DNA of 64,000 bases from Isoetes taiwanensis (Eukaryota; Streptophyta; Lycopodiopsida; Isoetales; Isoetaceae): assembly GCA_021234155.1 (NCBI GenBank), contig JAJEKV010000053.1:7579424-7643423 (forward strand), written 5' to 3'. Under the pieces are notes generated by a model. The model was not told where the DNA came from. It worked only from the letters and a program-made list of their open reading frames with translations, and did no database searches. Positions 11,101 to 23,207 of the stretch are shown piece after piece (the stretch's first letter is position 1; each line of letters opens with the position of its first letter). The translations under genes were made by a program, and so were the position numbers.

Positions 11101-11983
11101 TGTAGCACAATAACAGGGGTTCCAGGGGGATTTGATATGGATGTAAAAATGATAATTCCTGAAATCATAGACCATATATCCCTAAAACAATTGAATGAGT
11201 TGTTATAAAAAAAAAACACAGATTCAAGATAGAAAATAATCATATTGGCTCCTTGGGTATATTGGTTATAATAGTTTTATTAGGACATTGAGTTATTTTG
11301 GTAGAGGTTCGAGCCCCCGTATTTAATATTCTAAAATCTTAGGCAAGCCGTATTAGAGGTTCGATATTCCCTCAAAACCTTAGGCGAACTCGTATTTCAT
11401 ATTTCAAAATTATAGATGCCTCCAATCATAAATGACCATAAGCAAAATGAGAGGTACCCAAAGGCCCCAACATACATTCTGGGCCACAGGGTCGATAGAT
11501 CCGACGATTGTGGTAGTCCAGCGTGCACCTCGTTTAGAATATGTAGCACAATAACAGGGGTTCTAGGGGATTTGATATGGATGTAAAAATGATAATTCTG
11601 AAAACCATAGACCATATATCCTTAGAACAATTGAATGGGTTGTAATAAAAAAAAAAACATAGATTCAAGATAGAAAATAATCATATTAGCTCATTGGGTA
11701 TAGTGGTTACAATAGTCTTATTAGGACATTGAGTTATTTTGGTAGAGATTTGAGCCCCTGTATTTCATATTCTAAAACCTTAGGCAAAGCCGTATTAGAG
11801 GTTCGATATTCCCTCAAAAACCTTAGGCGAACTCGTATTTCATATTTCAAAATCATAGATTTCACAGAAATAAATGACCATAAGCGAAACGAGAGGTACC
11901 CAGAGGCCCCAACGTACATTCTGGGCCATAGGATCGACAGATCCAACAATTGTGGTAGTCCAGGGTGCACCTCGTTTAGAATA
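11101..11983 (+). repeat. 441-bp tandem duplication with tRNA-like Pol III boxes (SINE-like)
   Basis: Two head-to-tail units (11101-11541 and 11542-11983), each starting TGTAGCACAATAACAGGGG. Each has an A-run (about 11208-11219 and 11647-11657), then a tRNA-like head: a box-A-like TTGGCTCCTTGG at about 11245 and box B GGTTCGAGCCC at 11306-11316. In unit 2 box B is mutated (GATTTGAGCCC). The body after box B is shared between units. If the element is read from the tRNA-like head to the next A-run it is a SINE of about 410 bp. It is not a functional tRNA, because no acceptor stem pairs. A third copy is at 47411-47757. Confidence 0.6.
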
Positions 11984-11999
11984 TGTAGCAACCTAGACA

Positions 12000-13590
12000 T
12001 AAGCAACCTAGTTGTTATATGGAAGAAGGATGTGCTTGTATTTAATCAAAAGGAGCTATACTAATGCCTAATAAAAGCAATATAGGTAGAGTGTCTATAA
12101 GTGCTTTAGTAATATTTATCTACAAACTATGAAGGTCCAGTTACAAGGGAAATTTCACTCTTCACAATGACAGCGTAGTATAAGTATTGGAGAAAGATGC
12201 ACAAGCTATTGCAATATTATATTATATCAAAATACCATTTGTTTTGCAATGCAATGACATCCAAAGAAAAGTGAAAAAGCATGAATACTTGCCTTAACAA
12301 TCTATTACGGTTTGAATAACCTTAGAAACCCTAGGATACAACGTTCTTCAGTAGCTTCATTCTAAGGGGATCACTTGTTTATTTTTATTTCTTTGTCAAC
12401 TTTCTAATTTGCATGCCAAACGTATAACCCTCTAAGAAAAACAAATTGAACATGTCTAAAGCCACACTAGTTCTTCCATAACATGCATTTATTTTGACTT
12501 AACTTTTCCATGGCATTGTTTGATCCAGTGTAATTTAGATAACAACAATTACCCCTAGGTAATATTAGAAAAATATCTCCTTGACTATCCCACCAATTTT
12601 TACTCAAACATTTGCCCCAAGCTTGCCCTACTGCTAGTTTCGTATATCTAATTGGCATTCAATTGATTCTTATAGTCCATGGATTGAATTAATTTTTGTT
12701 GGGAAAGAAAATGTTAATAATGGCATACATAACTAGCCTAAAGGTAATTCTTCAAGAAATAATACCATGGCAAGACCTCAGGAATGACCCTAAGCTCCTA
12801 CTATTCTTGATAGGCTTGTTATCCAGAAGCGCAAAAATTGCCTTTGACATTTTAAAATGACACTAAGGAATAGGTACAATTTGGAAAGTTGGCCAGCCGG
12901 AGACCATTACAAAATGATAGGTAGGGCCGAAGTTTAGTAAGACTAAAGTGTTCATGCACGAAAGACTAAACAATATTTGTGTGGCGAAAAATTCCAACTC
13001 AGCAACCTAAAAAAACCCAGGTGACAGGCCAGGAGTAAAATTTGGCCATTCGGACAAGATTCTTCTCTCGCATGGCAGTCGTCAGAATTCGAGAAAGCCG
13101 CCCGCCAGCTTTACCGTGCAGAATTACCCCTGCAATCTCATAAGTCTTGAATACCATAGCTATGGCATCTTAGTGGTGGCAAGTTGTCAATTTGAGGACG
13201 ATGGTTTGCCGGTTTTTTTTATTTTGAGCTCCCAGGAAGGCTCTGCTTTGAAAATAAAAAGACAGCTTTTGCTTTGTCTGGACGCAAGTGTACGTTAATG
13301 GTTCTCTAATTTAACAGATGCTCACTCATTGTAGAGACTCTGCGTAAAACAGAAGGCATCTCCCAGTTTTTGGCATTTGGGATAGATTCTGCTGTTTCCT
13401 CCTTGACCCATCCACCAGAAATGTGATGCTCATCTTCCGTTATGGCTTTTAGGGCCCATCTCCATTAGGGTATTTTACCGGAAATTCCACCGGCACGTTT
13501 TGTCGTTCCCATTACTTTCACCCCAACCGATTTCGATTGACATGGCACCACATCCGGGACTTTTTTCAGATGCACCATCACTGCATCTGA
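12000..13590. other. No gene recognised
   Basis: AT-rich sequence. A minus-strand open frame at 12467-12658 shows no domain. From about 13020 the composition becomes mixed, as in gene-proximal sequence, and may be upstream sequence of the trihelix gene. Confidence 0.4.
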
Positions 13591-13856
13591 AAAACTGAAG
13601 TGATGCTGGAGTTTGTCGTTTATAGCGTATCAAAACTGGCTTCTCCGGTTCATAACCGGCTTTGTCACTACTGTACTAACAGAACTTCCCGCCATCTAGT
13701 TGTTCCAGAAATGAATGCCACGAATTTGCCCTTTGGTCTACAATTCTTCATTCACGAATTGGAGTTCCGCTGCGTCTTCACATCCAGCATGAGGGGAAAC
13801 AACAGGCACCAATTCAATGGCCAAAATTCGAGCTTCAGAATTTACTCATATGCATA

Positions 13857-13893
13857 GAGCCAGAGCCAGAGCCAGAACCAGAACCAGAACCAG
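13857..13893 (+). repeat. Hexanucleotide microsatellite next to a possible splice donor
   Basis: AGAGCC three times, then AGAACC three times, ending at CAG followed by GTAGTT. It would encode Arg-Ala/Arg-Thr or Ser-Gln/Asn-Gln steps if exonic. Confidence 0.6.
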
Positions 13894-14016
13894 GTAGTTT
13901 TTTGTTAAAAATTTTTATTCTATGCATGTCTACTCTGCCCGAAATTCTATCTTGTTTTTATTCTTCTTTTAAGTAAAATTGGAATGGATGTTTTTACTGT
14001 TCTTCTCTCTTTACAG

Positions 14017-15088
14017 AGATCTTTCTCAGACCTCCTTGATGGTTCTGAAGAAGATTATGTGCAAGAGACTCAAAGCATAGGGGAGCATTATCCTTTCTTT
14101 CCTTTTCCAAACCATATTCGCAATCCTATTGAAGGCCATGCACATTCTGCCATGTTCCCTTCTGCCAATCCAATATCCACTGATGCCACTCATTCTGCCA
14201 ATCAAGCTAAACCAAGACAATATGTCAGCACTCATTGGACTGTAAATGAGTTAATGATTCTTCAAGCTGCCAAAAAAGATGATGACGAGAAACACTTGTT
14301 TGGTGGCAGTAGAGAAAAAATGAAGAGAAGAGAGGAGAGATGGATTGACATTGAAGACTTTTGTTGGAAGTACGATGTTAAGAGGTCTGCAAAAGCTTGC
14401 TTGGCCAAGTGGGAGAGTTTGGCTGGGGAATTCAAGAAAAATAAATGATTATGAGCGGGAAATTCCAAGTGGTCGCAATAGTTACTGGCAAATGACTAGT
14501 GCAGAATGGAAGGACTGCAATTTGCCAGTCAACTTCCACTTCAAGGTCTACGATGCCATGGACCAGTGGTATGGGAGAAAGACCTCGGTAAATCCCACTG
14601 GACTAGTGTCTGAATATTCTATTCCAGCCTCCTTCACGACAACAAATGCAACTACAGGTAACATGCTTCAACTCTTCATCATGCTTTAGGTTTTCAATTC
14701 ATTGGATCTTAATTTCTGTGGTTGTTTTTTAGAGAATGAACCAGATTTAACTCAAGGTGATAACAATGCAACTGAAAGCCCTGACACACCAGTTGATGGT
14801 GATGTTCCAAAAGCCAGCAGTACTATACCAGATCATAGTTCAGGAAAGAAGAGGGCAAGGATTCCTCGTGGAGTTGATGGTTGGATTAACTTAATGCAAC
14901 AGAGCGAAGAAGCTAAGGTTGAGTGGCATGCAAGGCAAGAAAGCATGCAGAAGGACTTGCATGCGGAGCACATTGCTATGAAGAAACAAAGTCTTGACAT
15001 TGCAGCTACTGCTGCTAATGCTCTTAAGGTTATGGCTGAAGGTTTTGTGCAACTCTGCCAAAACCAGTCTACTTCTAGGCAGAATTAG
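14017..15088 (+). pseudogene. Trihelix-type DNA-binding protein gene, broken by a one-base insertion
   Basis: Trihelix proteins bind DNA in the nucleus through a Myb/SANT-like three-helix domain. After an acceptor at 14016 the first exon encodes the domain: THWTVNELMILQAAKKDDDE, a Gly-Gly-Ser link, then ERWIDIEDFCWKYDVKRSAK and CLAKWESLAGEFKK (Trp residues at the usual three places). In the five-A run at 14437-14441 the frame is lost to a stop. Removing one A would continue into the family's fourth-helix region (DYEREIPSGRNSYWQM, then VYDAMDQWYGRK). Exon end 14656 (GGTAAC donor) and acceptor 14731-14732 join in phase 1 to an acidic, Lys-rich tail with an Ala-rich helical C-terminus ending at 15088. 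An earlier exon may end at about 13893 after an AGAGCC/AGAACC repeat, but its frame does not fit. It could be a real gene with a sequencing error. Confidence 0.7.
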
Positions 15089-15229
15089 TGATATAGGATT
15101 ATTATTGTTTGGAGAACATCTCTCAGCAGAATCTTTTGTCATGTAATACAATATTCAATTTCTTATATTATTTTCGTCATTTAATACAATGTTCATCATT
15201 TGTGTTCTAATAGATTGCATGGTTGTCCA

Positions 15230-15840
15230 CTGTTCTGAGAGCAAAGTATTGCTGAAGAAGCCTATTGCACACTGTGGCAGCATGTTGCAGACTTGTCAAA
15301 TCCTTGACAGAATTATGAATCATGATGTGGTTTTAGCTGCACATGCAGCTTACACTGCAGAAGAAGAAAGCAGAGAAGAAAGCAGAGAAAAGATTATCTC
15401 TATCCAATCTCAATTTGTGAGAAGTGGACATAGTCTGGACATTATCATGGAAGACGCCCTGGTGCATATTTATGCAATCTGTCGTAGTATGGAACATGTT
15501 CATTGGATCTTTGAGAGCATGCTGCACCATTTTGTGGAAACATTAATGGCAGAGAACTTGCAATGGCCTTGAAATTATTTCATGTATGTAAAGGAAGCTT
15601 CTCCCTAGATAATCTAGTATATGTTGCTGCATTAAATACTTTAGGCAGCTTAGCAGCATTTGAAACTGGAAAGATTATATACAATCAAATCTGCAAAGCT
15701 GGACTTGAATGACATTGTTGTATCAAGTTGTCCTATTGGCTTATATGGTAAATTTGGGAGCGTGTTTGATGCTGAGAATGTCTTTGCTTCTTTAACCACC
15801 GGATATTTACTTACATGGAATGCACTTTTAGCTGGATAAT
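15230..15840 (+). pseudogene. PPR protein remnant
   Basis: PPR proteins bind organellar RNA. Fragments in several frames fit the PLS-type pattern. About 15410-15530 encodes SLDIIMEDALVHIYAICRSM (compare a generic 'aLvdmYakcGsm'). About 15620-15700 encodes AALNTLGSLAAFETGKIIYN and QICKAGLE. After a stop, about 15705-15838 gives shifted frames ending LLTWNALLAG. Stops and frameshifts show it is dead. The remnant ends where the sequence changes at about 15840, just before the LINE insertion region. Confidence 0.7.
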
Positions 15841-15950
15841 TTTTTAGGCAACTCTGCTAAGGAGAAAAAAAAACAAAGCGCTTGTGCAGAAAACCACCTG
15901 TATCAAAATTACATTAAGGAGCAAAGACAACATAGAAAAACAAAGCGCTT

Positions 15951-16420
15951 CTCTGCTTGGGATTGGGTTAGGGCTCTGTTTCAGGTGAGATTGACTAGCC
16001 AGCAGTTGCTGCTTCATGTGTATCCTGGTGCTTGGCCGCTCTTGCGGCAGCAAGCCTTGCATCTGTGCGTGGCTTGGTTGGTGTGGCTGATTTGGAAGCG
16101 GCGGCAGTTGTGGATCTTTCAGGGGATTCAGCAGTCTGCAACCTCTCTGATTCCTCGACTCAGGTACAAGCTATTTCAAAGCTTTCTGGCGTTCCCGGGA
16201 TTAGTAGAGCGGAAGTTTGCCATTTGGCGGGACTTCTTGGGTGTTGTAGATGGTGATGGTCGGTTTGTACAGCAGTAGAGTTGCAGTTTTTCTGTGAGTT
16301 TATTGTGGAGTGTCGAGGTATCGCTGTCTTTTTGGGGCAGTTCTCCTTCCTCCTCACTTGCTTTGTAACATTACCATTCTTTTAATATATTGATGACACA
16401 GTTCTTCAAAAAAAAAAAAA
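15951..16420 (+). mobile_element. Short 5'-truncated LINE with poly(A) and target-site duplication
   Basis: The frame 15952-16278 encodes the last part of a LINE ORF2 (TSQQLLLHVYPGAWPLL, then AWLVWLIWKRRQLWIFQG). The same motif order is seen at 35728-35996 in the longer LINE, so the two belong to one family. A short 3' part follows, and a poly(A) of about 13 ends at 16420. ACAAAGCGCTT flanks it at 15940-15950 and 16421-16431. A third copy of that word is at 15873-15883. Confidence 0.85.
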
Positions 16421-16564
16421 ACAAAGCGCTTTTGCCAAAACGTCAGTTTTATTAAACATATAGATCTCACTTTTGCCCAAAATGGGTTCAAAGGTGATAT
16501 AAAAGAGACAATGGCAGAAATATAACAACAAATGACACCATAGCCGAAGATGACAAGATAATTT

Positions 16565-16705
16565 TTATGGAAATCTTTGAACCAAGGCAGCCTTCACTTC
16601 TTTAGTAACTTCTCGCATTTGGTTCTTACTCTTGCTAATGCTGGGCAGGCCAATGTCCTCCTTGTACCAGTTCTGCCAGCTCATCAACAGAACAGCGATT
16701 GGCAT
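16565..16705 (-). other. Orphan 46-codon minus-strand frame, gene-terminus-like
   Basis: The minus-strand frame starts ATG CCA ATC GCT and ends at TAA at 16565. It holds NWYKEDIGLP, then a basic, charged helix (KSKNQMREVTKEVKAALVQ). The composition looks like a real protein C-terminus, but I do not recognise the family. An AG just upstream of the ATG could be an acceptor. It lies between the LINE and the RING gene start, so there is little room for the rest of a gene. Confidence 0.3.
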
Positions 16706-17063
16706 AGCTTCATGCCGTCAAGAACAGACATATCAAAATGTACAATTTGTTGGACTAAGAAATGAATAGGGAGCTCTGCTGCACTAGCTCTGCACGACTC
16801 TGAAATGTGTCGTATGCAAACGAGAGAACAACAGAAGAAACTCATAGATCAATTGCTTTGATTCCTTTAACAGAAACTCATAGAACACTGCTCAACACAA
16901 GTGAGCATGCTACACCGAGAAATAATGTTACTGATTAGTAAGGGGCATCAGGGGGGTGGTTGCGTTAGGAGGGGGTTCGTGGTGGGCATCTCCTTTAGTT
17001 GTAGTTGATTCTAGTGGAGCGGGTTTGGTATCTATGATGAGAAATATTTCGGGGTCGAGAAGC

Positions 17064-20000
17064 ATGTCATGGGTTCGAATTTTGGATGCAGTTAGGGATC
17101 TTTCGGCACACTGCAGCCTCATGTGTTTTTCAGCCTTCTTGGTTTTGAAGCTTAGCGGCAGGACACACGTTTCTTGGTGGTAAGACTTTCTGTATGTTAG
17201 GAAGTTTTAAGCCTTGCATGCAGTGTTAAGACAAACATCCCCAAGTGCAAACATGAGACTTGGAGCCCTCTTTCTTCTTTCTGTTCATGCTTGCTAAAAA
17301 GTCCTAATTTGGAAGGGGTAAACGTGCCGTTGGCCAGTCAGAACTGTTTAAATTTTGTGAGAGAAGAAAGAGTATTCACTAGCTTTTTAAAACGTTACAA
17401 CAGCTTCCACAAGCTGCACTCATGCACTTAACTTTTATCTTCTGGCCATTTAGCTCACTAGTCAATTCTGGATGTTTTCTACCTCAGTGTTATTATTAAT
17501 CTGGATGTCCTTGAACTTGCCATTTCAATTATTTGTGGCAGTTTCTGAGCCATTGAATGCTAAAATTCCATTCTTACTTTTAACCATGTTACAATCTCAG
17601 GTGGATATTCTGCCCACTTTGGATTTTCCATGTTGTTGTTGCTCGGGGACGCTTTTCCATTCCAGCTCCTTCGCCTCCACGTGATCGCCATGTGTGTGTT
17701 CCTTCAAACCTAAGTTTCCTTTTTCTTAACTGCTTGAATTTTTTGAAAGCTCACCACTGTCGAAATATAATGTTGGTTTTCTTCTTTCTCAGTGGGCTCC
17801 ATGTCATGCAGTTATTGCAGTTCCGTTGCTGGTTGCATTTGAGTTGCTGCTCTGCTCCTTTCTTGACAGCAATCAAGGTAGATTAAATTTCAGTCAAGTA
17901 TTTCCAGGTTATTATTGGCGGGAGAAGTGGGTGAGTGCAACTCTCACAACGTGGTATGTGGTCCCTTGCTTCAAAAAAAAAAAAGAAAAAAAAAAAGTTT
18001 GAAGGTTTGGCCAGATGATCCTGAGGCCCAGTATATTGGACATGCCCAAAATAGAGGGCGAAGTTGGTCAATGAATTTAGCCAGTTGTAGAGGAAAAGAT
18101 GACTCAGTCAGTAGTGATCATGCTGAACTGGAAAAATGAAGGCGAGAGATTTAAGTTCCATTAGTTCTCTGGTTTATCACGTAATTCCTTCGCCTAATCA
18201 AAAGTTGTACATGTATGCAAAAAATCTAACATGAACTTCATTGTCATAATAATGTGGCAATCTAAACACAAGGGTAGATTGCATTTACAACATCCATATA
18301 AGGAGTGCTAATTTTAAATATCAATGTTTTAGCCCCATAATGGTGTCATATAACTACTTCGTGGAATGAACTGGCTCGTATTCTCAACTTCTTGATTTGG
18401 TGCTGTTCTGCTGTTTTTTATTGCTTGATTTTTGTGCTGTTATGGTTTTTATTTTCTCTGACATGTTCAGTTTGATGAGTTGTAAAAACTTGTTTAGGTT
18501 TTGGAACTCCCATCATAAGCTTGAAAATAGTTTTTATTCCTCTCTTGATCTTAGAAGCAGCAATCCTGGTGGATCATTTCAGGTCAGTTATAATAACGGG
18601 AATCTGGAATGGTGTTTTGTGATTGGTGGTTTCACGCGTCATGTACGTATATTTCAGAAAGATGCTATTGCTGTCTGATGCAGGATGTGCAGGGCCTTAA
18701 TGCCTGCTGATGAAGAGAGCTTGACTGATGAAATCATCTGGGAGACATTACCGGTACAGTAGTAACTTCAAAGATTGATAAAGGAGCTGCTTCGCCATTT
18801 TTTATATTTGCAGAATAGTTTGGTATAACATTCCGGAAGATGTACCAATTATTTTGCTACTCTTTTCATGTCTGCAGCACTTCTGGATAGCTGTCTCAAT
18901 GGTCTTCTTCATGGCAGCTACTGTGTTCACAATGTTAAAACTAACTGGTAAGGCTCACATCTGAATGTTGATTTTCGTCTTTTAACACATGTCAACAAAG
19001 GGAAGGTGCAATTTGGTGACCAATTGGCAAACAACAAAATATTGGGTGGTTGTTGATTTGTATGAATTCATCTTTTGCCCACATAAGAAAACAAGAAGCC
19101 ACGAATGTTCCTAACAGAACTGGTAAATGTTAAACTGATCCTTGGTTGTCTTCCTTGTTCCCACAGGCGATTTTTCTGGTCTCGGATGGTGGGATTTGTT
19201 CATCAACTTTGGGTAACCTTTTAAGAATATTCTCTATCTATGTTTTAAAGTTCCACTTTCTGTTTGCAATATTTTGAAGATAAATGTTGGCATATTCTTC
19301 TTTCTTGCAGGATTGCAGAATGCTTTACATTTCTGGTTTGCAAAAAGCGGTCAAATCCTGTAATTCATCAGCCACAGCATAGAGCAGCGATGGTGAAGAC
19401 TCTTGAGAGGATTGAATCAACGTGTAGCAGCACTTCAGCCCTGTCTGTGGGTGGGGAAGTTGAAGATATGGATGAAGGCATGTGTGGGAAAGAAGATATA
19501 GGAGGCCATATTATCAAAGTACCGATTATTATCTTCCAAATCTTGCTCTGCATGCGATTGGAGGTGAGTCTATTCAGTTCTATCATGTGTTTGATAAAGG
19601 CCGACTACATATAATGACCTGATATGCATTAGGATATGCTAGATATACTGAAAGCAAGAGATTATATACCTTATCCTGTCACCGTGAAGGAAAAAAGATC
19701 CTAAACATTTAAGCTATTGGAAGGAACTTCATTTTGTATTCTCTGAAGTTGTTCCCTTCTGCATTTGGCAATGTGGACGAAAGGACTCAGAAGAATGATT
19801 TCCTTTTATTCTATGTTGTCTGAGATCATATGAGACCAAATTATGTACATAATTGGTATTGATTGACTAAGAAAAATGCTTTTGTTTGACACATATCCCT
19901 TCTTTAGGAACTCCTAGTATCAAATTTACAGACCTTTCTGTTTGGACGGCTTGCTTGTTGCATTTGCTTAGAAAATTTGTCGACTGTAATCTTTCTGTTC

Positions 20001-21641
20001 TAGAACATGCCATTGTACGGCGTGCCTGTTATTTCATGTGCAAGTAGTCTTCTTGCTGCTCTATCCACCATGGTATTTTAATGCATAGGCACAAATGAAG
20101 GAGCCAGGTTGGAGAATCATGTGCGTAGAGTGGTTCTCGAGGACTAGAAGGGGTGAATAACAGGTTTTTTAACCTTTTTATTGTGCAGGGAACTCCCCCA
20201 AGGGCCAAACATATACCCATGGGTATTATCTTTATGCCTTTGCTGCTGATACAAGGAGTGGCAATATTATTTTCATTTCTACAGTTAGTAGAAAGGTTAT
20301 ACATCATCATGCATGCTGGACATAGGGCCAGGACGCCATTTGCCATGTTTGCTGATGCACATGATTGTTGCTGTTTTCTGCATCATGGATCCAGGTAATT
20401 GCTTTGTTAGGAAGTACAAACAAAAATGGCAAGATCTGGGCAGGAATAAAGGATAGCTTTAGTTGTAGTGTGTAATTTTGCTTTTAGTTAGGATTAAAGT
20501 ATCACTTTAGTTGTAGTGTGTAAATTTGCTTTCAGTTGCTGTTGTTTAATTATTGTTATTGTCCCAATGTTTAGCTACTTCATTGTTTGGGCAGACTTCT
20601 TGGTTGGTGGTCAATTGATGAAGGGAGCAAGGAGGAACATATTAGACTACTGACTGCTGATCCATCTACGTAAAAGTTTTGGCTCCTAATTACTCTTCTA
20701 GTTTGAAATAAACTGATCAGTGCAGGAAAATTTAATTGTACATAAATTTCTCTTTAACTTCACGTTGATTGCCTGAACAGATATCGAACGTTTCCAGGGC
20801 CAACTCCAGATGTTGTAAAAAAGATGGGAAGAAAAGACCTTGCAGAACAGGTGGCGTTTTGTTCAAAAATAGCTAGGAGTTCTCCTCTGAACTACTTTGT
20901 ATTCCTGAACTAAGTTTCTTAATGTTTTGGCAGATCTTTAGATTACAATCTGCATTAGGAGAGCAAACTGAAATTGCAAATTATCAGCAACAGGAATTTG
21001 ATCGCTTGCAAAGTGTATTAAACTCAACCTTTTCGTTTCCAGTATTTTATTCCAAGAACAGGAAGACAAAAGAAGGAAGAAAAGAGAAGGGGGAGGTTTT
21101 TAACTGGCTGAAAGAGATAGTAAACTCATTAAAAAAAAACAATATTGTAGGAAGATTCTCCTTTTCATTCTCTATGCCTTATGTTATCGGCCATGGTCCT
21201 CAAGCATATGAACCATTTTTTAACTTTGTCCTTGAATCTGTTGTGTATTTAAGCATGGCAGTATTCATTTTGGTGTGCTGATCTCGGAAATTTGATTTGA
21301 ATGTGGTCATGGCTGTCATCTTTGTCCATATATGCAGCAAGGGCTATTGGGTTAGGGTACGCGCATAACTATCCTCTGTTCCTTACCAGCGAGTGTTAAA
21401 ATTTTTACAGGAGAAGGAGTGTAGAGTTTGCTTTGAACGTGAGATATCAGTTGTGTTGATTCCATGCAAGCATAGAGTCCTATGCAGGTACTGTATATTT
21501 ATCATTCTATGCCATGCAAATTTAAATAAAAATATAATTATTCATTCTGTTTGTACTTTCAGCACGTGCTCCGAGAAATGCAAACTTTGTCCAGTGTGCA
21601 GATCAGGCATTGGAGAACGGATGATGGTATTTGATGTGTAA
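17064..21641 (+). CDS. TMEM185-like eight-pass membrane protein with C-terminal RING finger (probable E3 ubiquitin ligase)
   Basis: Fourteen exons join in frame to 467 codons plus stop: 17064-17179, 17601-17691, 17793-17877, 18498-18582, 18684-18753, 18878-18947, 19167-19212, 19311-19563, 20189-20394, 20595-20669, 20781-20850, 20934-21014, 21411-21487, 21563-21641. Every join has GT and AG and keeps phase. The start gives MSWVRILDAV; two in-frame ATGs lie upstream (17034, 17037), but the family begins at MSW. Eight hydrophobic segments fall in exons 1, 2, 3, 4, 6, 7/8, 8 end and 9, as in transmembrane Fragile-X-F-associated (TMEM185) proteins. Conserved landmarks are MCRALMPADEE, IWETLPHFWIA, GWWDLFINFGIAECF and HDCCCFLHHGSRLLGWWSID. 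A short coiled coil (FRLQSALGEQTEIANYQQQE) precedes a complete C3HC4 RING: C420, C423, C435, H437, C441, C444, C451, C454. The protein ends MMVFDV. No defect is seen; it is inferred to ubiquitinate targets at an endomembrane. Confidence 0.93.
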
Positions 21642-21699
21642 ATAATCTAAGCGCAGTTTGAAGTTTTGGGTTTTGCAAACTTTTGCGCATGGTGGAAGT

Positions 21700-22500
21700 C
21701 TCTGTACAGATTTACTGAATACCCGGGGTTGATCCAATAATTAGATAGGAAGGCAACAGAAGGGTCACCCCCATTTGCTTTAACTTGCAGCAGCGTTGAG
21801 ATTTAGGTTTCCACCCGTTTCTCTGATCCTGCTCTCATTTTATATGGTGTATGTACAAACACAGATTGGATTTATCTGGGATGCTATCCTGCTTCTTTCA
21901 TTTTCTCAACTTGAATTGAGAGTGTATACAGATAAATAATCATATTCTGCTTGTGCAGTTGTGAAGCACAATGTCATTGACTCATCCTTCTTTTGTACAT
22001 GGATGTCAATAGATGTTGTTTTACTATACGGAAGCGTCAGAACATAACATAGGAATTTTGGCGCGTCAAAGAAAGAGAACCCAAAGAAAGAGAACCCGAA
22101 TGTTGTTCTTGAAATCTGGAGCAAGAAGACCAGATAGAAGCCTAAATATTACATATGCCATATCAATATCTTATTGGGTTTCAAGCATATGATGAGCATT
22201 GATCGATCTAAAAGCATGACTAACCACCAGAGGCAAAACCATTGAATGAACCAGGTAATATTCAAATGCTTACTAGGTTACCACTACTCAAGCTTGGCAT
22301 ACAAATAAATTTAGTGCGGAAGTTGTTTCAGGAGGTCTTTGGTGCGATGTGGGAATTGATCTACCATGAACAAGGTCCAAGTTTATCAAAAGATGGCGTT
22401 CTTAGCATGCTTAAGCTTGTTTTTTTTGTCTTTTTCTTTTTCTATTTTTTAGATTTTAGTATGATTAGCAACTCAATGACCAACCTAAGCTAATCTATTC
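21700..22500. other. 3' flank of the RING gene, no further gene
   Basis: Probable 3' untranslated sequence followed by AT-rich DNA. A direct repeat of AGAAAGAGAACCC lies at about 22073-22098. The plus-strand frame 22242-22493 has no domain. Confidence 0.45.
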
Positions 22501-22522
22501 ACTAAATGCAATATAATTCTAT

Positions 22523-23207
22523 TCAAACAAACTTAAGGCAACATGCTGCTAATACCTCTTCAAATGCAAGATGTTGAAGCTCTCTATCTTCAATAACAGA
22601 TTTCAGCCAATAAGAATCCTTACCTGCTGCTCGAAGCACTTCAAAATGACCTTTCCATAAACTCTCAAACTTGGCATTTGCATCATCTTCCCTTGCCTTG
22701 TTCCATTTAAGCACCAAGTCTCCACTTTTTAGAGTGCTTTGAAGCTTGTGAGAAGACTTGAAGCTACAATGTCTTTGGCTTTCTTGATAAGAATGGCGTT
22801 TTCAGCCTCAAACCTATGCTCCTCAGCTGCATTAATCTCACACATCTTTCCTTTAGTGCATCCTCCATTTCCAAATTAATCTTGTATGCCAATCTAAGGG
22901 AAGGTAACTCGAGCTCAATTGGGACAATAGACTCAATGCCATACACAGGGCTAAAGGGCGTGTACTTTGTAGATGACTTAATAGCCCATAGAGCATCATG
23001 AAGCTTGATATGTCAATCCCTTTTTGAGATACTAATGGTTTTCTTGAGGATTGACTTGAGTACCTTGTTGATTGACTCAACTTGATTATTTCATTGAGGA
23101 TAGAAGGTTGAGCTCTTAGTATGCTTGACTTTGAGAATAGATAGCAATGTGGATATGACTTTGTTCCTCTATCAGATATAAGCTTGAATGGGATGCCAAA
23201 GCTGAAG
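22523..23207 (-). pseudogene. Ty3-type integrase core and C-terminal region (fragment)
   Basis: The minus strand starts at about 23207 with FGIPFKLISDRGTK, the integrase core around its second Asp. It continues through degenerate frames to YGIESIVPIELELPSLRLAY and a basic heptad region (MEDALKERCVRLMQL). It ends with a C-terminal SH3-like part: GDLVLKWNK by frame change, then FESLWKGHFEVLRAAGKDSY. Frameshifts make it dead. It is the continuation of the pol fragment at 25440-25995. Confidence 0.8.

Noticed and set aside
11245..11325. Genuine tRNA gene
   Set aside because: Only the internal promoter boxes fit; no acceptor or anticodon stems can be paired, and the sequence lies in a repeated unit.
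17883..18139. Overlapping open frames on both strands inside the RING gene
   Set aside because: They fall in intron 3 over an A-rich tract and carry no domain; exon phases skip them.
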